DNA of 10,114 nucleotides from positions 188,001 through 198,114 of the forward strand of contig NW_026971773.1 in the NCBI RefSeq assembly GCF_026151205.1, in the 5' to 3' direction. This document shows, piece by piece, positions 8,715 to 10,114 of this stretch. Position 1 is the first letter of the stretch, and every line of letters starts with the position of its first letter. Both the position numbers and the translations under genes were made by a program. Under the pieces are notes generated by a model. The model saw only the letters and a program-made list of their open reading frames with translations, was not told where the DNA came from and searched no databases. Source of the stretch: Bolinopsis microptera. Lineage: Eukaryota; Ctenophora; Tentaculata; Lobata; Bolinopsidae.

Positions 8715-8761
8715 AGAGGGCTCTGGTTAGAGCAACCCAGAGCCCTTTCGCTTGCAGTAGC
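8702..8761. repeat. Long near-perfect inverted repeat (25-bp arms, 10-nt loop)
   Basis: The left arm (8702-8726, beginning GCTACTGCAAGCGA and ending GGCTCTGG) and right arm (8737-8761) are reverse complements at 24 of 25 positions. The single exception is a T in the right arm opposite G, which would be a G-U pair in RNA. The loop is TTAGAGCAAC. A competing pairing exists: TTGCTCTACCCAGAGCC (8653-8669) is complementary to GGCTCTGGTTAGAGCAA (8719-8735) at 16 of 17 positions. Two mutually exclusive hairpins are therefore possible. Confidence 0.8.
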
Positions 8762-8819
8762 GCGCGACCGCCGAAACAAGCGTGTCACGCAGTACTCGTA
8801 GACTCATGGCCAGATGAAA
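8749..8819 (+). repeat. GC-rich dispersed repeat, copy B
   Basis: It reads CGCTTGCAGTAGCGCGCGA, then CCGCCGAAACAAGCG, then TCACGCAGTACTCGTAGAC, then CATGGCCAGATGAAAT. It shares its first half with copy A and its second half with copies C and D, so it acts as the reference copy for the family in this window. It has no coding potential in common with the other copies. Confidence 0.6.
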
Positions 8820-8875
8820 TATAAATTTACTCATATATGATTTGACGGATGTTGCTCGTCTAAATTTCTTCGAAT

Positions 8876-8950
8876 TAGCGCGCGCCGCTTTATTCTCGAT
8901 GGTACGTGCTACGAAGTAGCGCGCGCCGGGCCAGACCATTAGTAATGGTC
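8876..8950. repeat. GC-rich palindromic block with duplicated TAGCGCGCGCCG
   Basis: TAGCGCGCGCCG occurs at 8876-8887 and 8917-8928. The second copy lies in a hairpin, CGTGCTAC (8905-8912) / GTAGCGCG (8916-8923) around GAA. This is followed by the perfect 17-nt palindrome GACCATTAGTAATGGTC (8934-8950). The order, a GC-rich 3-nt-loop hairpin followed by a 17-nt palindrome, echoes 7416-7455. Confidence 0.6.
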
Positions 8951-9277
8951 AAATATATGACTAATTGCACGCATAATACATTTTAATGATTCATATCCTC
9001 CATGAAGTTGGCAAACATTGCAATGTGCAAAGTTAATACTAATAGTTATTATATATTATATGTTATAGTTGCGCACTTTTATTTGACCCAAAATAAAACT
9101 TTTTTGAATGACTCAAAATCTAAAATATTCCACATTTTCTTTTCGGAGAAGAATCGCAATTTTTATAAAACAGATATTTCGCAAAGAGAACCGGAAGTCG
9201 TTATAATATAACTATAAGTTCATTTTTAGTTTTGAAGATAAACCCAAGCCGGTATATATAATATTTATTTGTTAAAC
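8951..9277. other. AT-rich non-coding stretch
   Basis: The 69-codon ATG frame at 9002-9211 is dominated by AT-rich codons (Asn, Lys, Phe, Ile, Tyr) and has no motif, so it is probably chance. Nothing else is recognised. Confidence 0.5.
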
Positions 9278-9339
9278 AATCGCGTCACGCAGTACCTAGT
9301 ACCTAGTACCTACGAGTAAACTTGCATGGTTAGGTGAAA
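9278..9339 (+). repeat. GC-rich dispersed repeat, copy C (3' half), with expanded 7-bp repeat
   Basis: CGCGTCACGCAGTACC matches the CGTGTCACGCAGTACT of copy B, and the downstream CATGGTTAGGTGAAA matches CATGGCCAGATGAAA. Between these, AGTACCT is repeated three times in tandem (9291-9311), a local expansion not present in the other copies. The first half of the family unit is missing. Confidence 0.5.
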
Positions 9340-9699
9340 CCTGGCGAGTCGCTTAAGCTGTGTCTTTAAAATAAAAAGTATATTTTTAATTCATAATTGT
9401 ACCATTTTGATGTACTGATGCAATCTAAATGGTAAAACAATGAGCGGGATGCGCCTCAGCTAGCTCTGTACACTGTAAGTGTAACTGTAAGAATATGTTG
9501 CAAACTTATAAGTAAGTATGTTGATACGACAGTGTTGGTATTATCAGGTTTTAATACTTTCAACACTGAACACTTTATACTAAATAACAAATAATTTGAG
9601 GATATATTTCCATTAGAATCAGCTGTCTTCAGTTTCACTGAGTCTATTCAGAATTGATCAGAAATTTGAATGAAAGAAACATCAGGTTAGAATTCAACT
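9340..9699. other. Distal 5' flank of the tubulin gene, nothing recognised
   Basis: No open frame, repeat or RNA gene stands out on either strand. Distal promoter or enhancer sites for the tubulin gene could lie here but cannot be recognised from a single sequence. Confidence 0.5.
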
Positions 9700-9879
9700 A
9701 AATATTAAATATCCAGGAAATGATACCTCATCGTAATTAAAAATAATGCAGTCCCTTTGTCATGTGTATAACGGTAAGGCAGTGATTTAAGCCTGGAGAC
9801 TTTGCCGGTCTCAAAGTCTCGGGTTTTGCTTGCTTTATCGCGCTAACATTTCACATTGTTGTTGTTGTTTTTGTTAATC
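9700..9879 (+). promoter_or_regulatory. Proximal 5' flank / 5'UTR of the beta-tubulin gene
   Basis: This is the stretch immediately upstream of the beta-tubulin start codon. By position it must hold the 5'UTR and probably the core promoter, unless a further 5' non-coding exon exists. I see no convincing TATA box at a suitable distance. The notable parts are a perfect hairpin at 9796-9820 and a GTT-repeat and T-rich leader at about 9858-9875, just before the ATG. The transcription start cannot be placed from sequence alone. Confidence 0.5.
9796..9820 (+). promoter_or_regulatory. Perfect 9-bp hairpin upstream of the tubulin start codon
   Basis: GAGACTTTG (9796-9804) and CAAAGTCTC (9812-9820) are exact reverse complements separated by a 7-nt loop, CCGGTCT. 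The element ends 59 nt before the tubulin ATG. If it is transcribed it would form a stem-loop in the 5'UTR. If it is upstream of the transcription start it would be a dyad binding site. The structure is directly visible; its function is inference. Confidence 0.5.
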
Positions 9880-9936
9880 ATGAGAGAAATCGTTCATATA
9901 CAAGCGGGCCAGTGTGGAAACCAAATTGGGGCTAAA
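9880..9936 (+). CDS. Beta-tubulin, first coding exon (N-terminal 19 codons, gene continues past window)
   Basis: Beta-tubulin pairs with alpha-tubulin to form the GTP-binding heterodimer that polymerises into cytoplasmic and axonemal microtubules. The ATG at 9880 opens a 19-codon exon reading MREIVHIQAGQCGNQIGAK, which matches the near-invariant beta-tubulin N terminus. It includes the first strand and the G-Q-C segment (residues 10-12) known to contact the guanine nucleotide at the exchangeable site. MREI at the start is the nascent-chain motif known to be read by TTC5 in metazoan tubulin mRNA autoregulation. The start has a favourable A at -3 (9877). The exon ends in AAA followed by GTAAGA, a phase-0 donor after Lys19, a position used by many animal beta-tubulin genes. 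The rest of the protein (~425 residues) lies beyond the window. Which beta-tubulin paralogue this is cannot be decided from 19 residues. Confidence 0.95.
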
Positions 9937-10114
9937 GTAAGAGGGAACTGCTCACACTATTACTTTTTACGATATCGTAGTTATGATATAGTAGATTAGT
10001 AGTTAAAAACTTATAAGATTGATCTTGGATTGCTTAAATTTGTAAATGATTTGCGGATATGCTTTTTGGTAAAATTAGGTATCATAATTTTTATTGTTTT
10101 CCTTTTTTTTTCCC
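9937..10114 (+). other. Beta-tubulin intron 1 (5' part, possibly nearly complete)
   Basis: The intron begins with GTAAGA directly after codon 19. In-frame reading past this point departs from the tubulin sequence, so splicing is required. At least 178 nt are present. The window ends in a strongly pyrimidine-rich stretch (about 10088-10114, T runs ending TTCCC), which looks like a polypyrimidine tract. The acceptor AG may therefore lie just past the window edge. A 12-bp perfect palindrome, TACGATATCGTA, sits at 9968-9979 with no evident role. Confidence 0.85.

Noticed and set aside
8720-8733. GCTCTGGTTAGAGC looks like a tRNA D-arm, suggesting a tRNA gene or tRNA-derived SINE
   Set aside because: No matching anticodon arm, T-arm or GGTTCRA-type B box follows at the right distance, and the segment is better explained by the 25-bp inverted repeat.
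8727-8939. 70-codon minus-strand ORF
   Set aside because: It lies over the GC-rich inverted repeats and the palindromic block. Its reading frame is a by-product of the repeats.
9002-9211. 69-codon ATG-initiated ORF
   Set aside because: Its composition is what AT-rich random sequence gives (Asn, Lys, Phe, Ile, Tyr), with no motif and no supporting context.
9843-9884. CTAAC followed by a T-rich tract could be a branch point and polypyrimidine tract of a 5'UTR intron
   Set aside because: The first AG downstream (9883-9884) lies inside the second codon of the beta-tubulin start, so using it as an acceptor would remove the ATG. The T-rich leader is more likely just 5'UTR.
1-10114. Search for bacterial-style operons, CRISPR arrays or defence-like systems
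   Set aside because: There are no clusters of long adjacent ORFs, no regularly spaced repeats with unique spacers, and the spliced tubulin exon shows that the window is eukaryotic.

Overview
This is eukaryotic, almost certainly animal, genomic DNA. It is AT-rich and mostly non-coding, and it contains decayed non-LTR retrotransposon (LINE) fragments, a diverged tandem satellite, a minisatellite and several palindromic repeats. The one confident host gene is a beta-tubulin gene whose first coding exon starts at 9880 on the plus strand. The exon encodes the 19-residue N terminus MREIVHIQAGQCGNQIGAK and is followed by a canonical GTAAGA splice donor, exactly where many animal beta-tubulin genes carry intron 1. 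The LINE types suggest an invertebrate, but the sequence alone does not give me the species.

Layout: 1-1330 has no recognisable gene, apart from short palindromes and a weak satellite-like patch. 1361-1676 holds two diverged copies of a ~172-bp satellite unit. 2301-2350 is a perfect 24-bp tandem duplication. 2377-2601 is a weak, unsupported 74-codon ORF. 2602-3790 shows nothing recognisable. 3790-4110 is a minisatellite built on ACCGCTCTACAGTCC-like units, with a ~137-bp higher-order duplication. 4699-5834 is a frameshifted LINE relic that joins an ORF1-like zinc-finger segment directly to the C-terminal end of an ORF2 reverse transcriptase. 5835-7300 is AT-rich with nothing recognised. 7331-7455 is a run of four consecutive perfect or near-perfect hairpins. 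It abuts a second, 5'-truncated LINE fragment of a different family (7451-8116). 8487-8950 and 9278-9339 hold GC-rich dispersed and inverted repeats of at least one unnamed family, including a 25-bp-arm hairpin. 9700-9879 is the proximal 5' flank or 5'UTR of the tubulin gene, with a perfect 9-bp hairpin. 9880-9936 is exon 1, and 9937-10114 is the start of intron 1.

The elements do not form an operon or a pathway. The picture is the repeat-rich intergenic upstream region of a conserved cytoskeletal gene. The most interesting items are the internally deleted LINE (a possible non-autonomous derivative), the palindrome array at 7331-7455 with a structurally similar block at 8876-8950, and the four-copy GC-rich repeat family just upstream of the tubulin gene.
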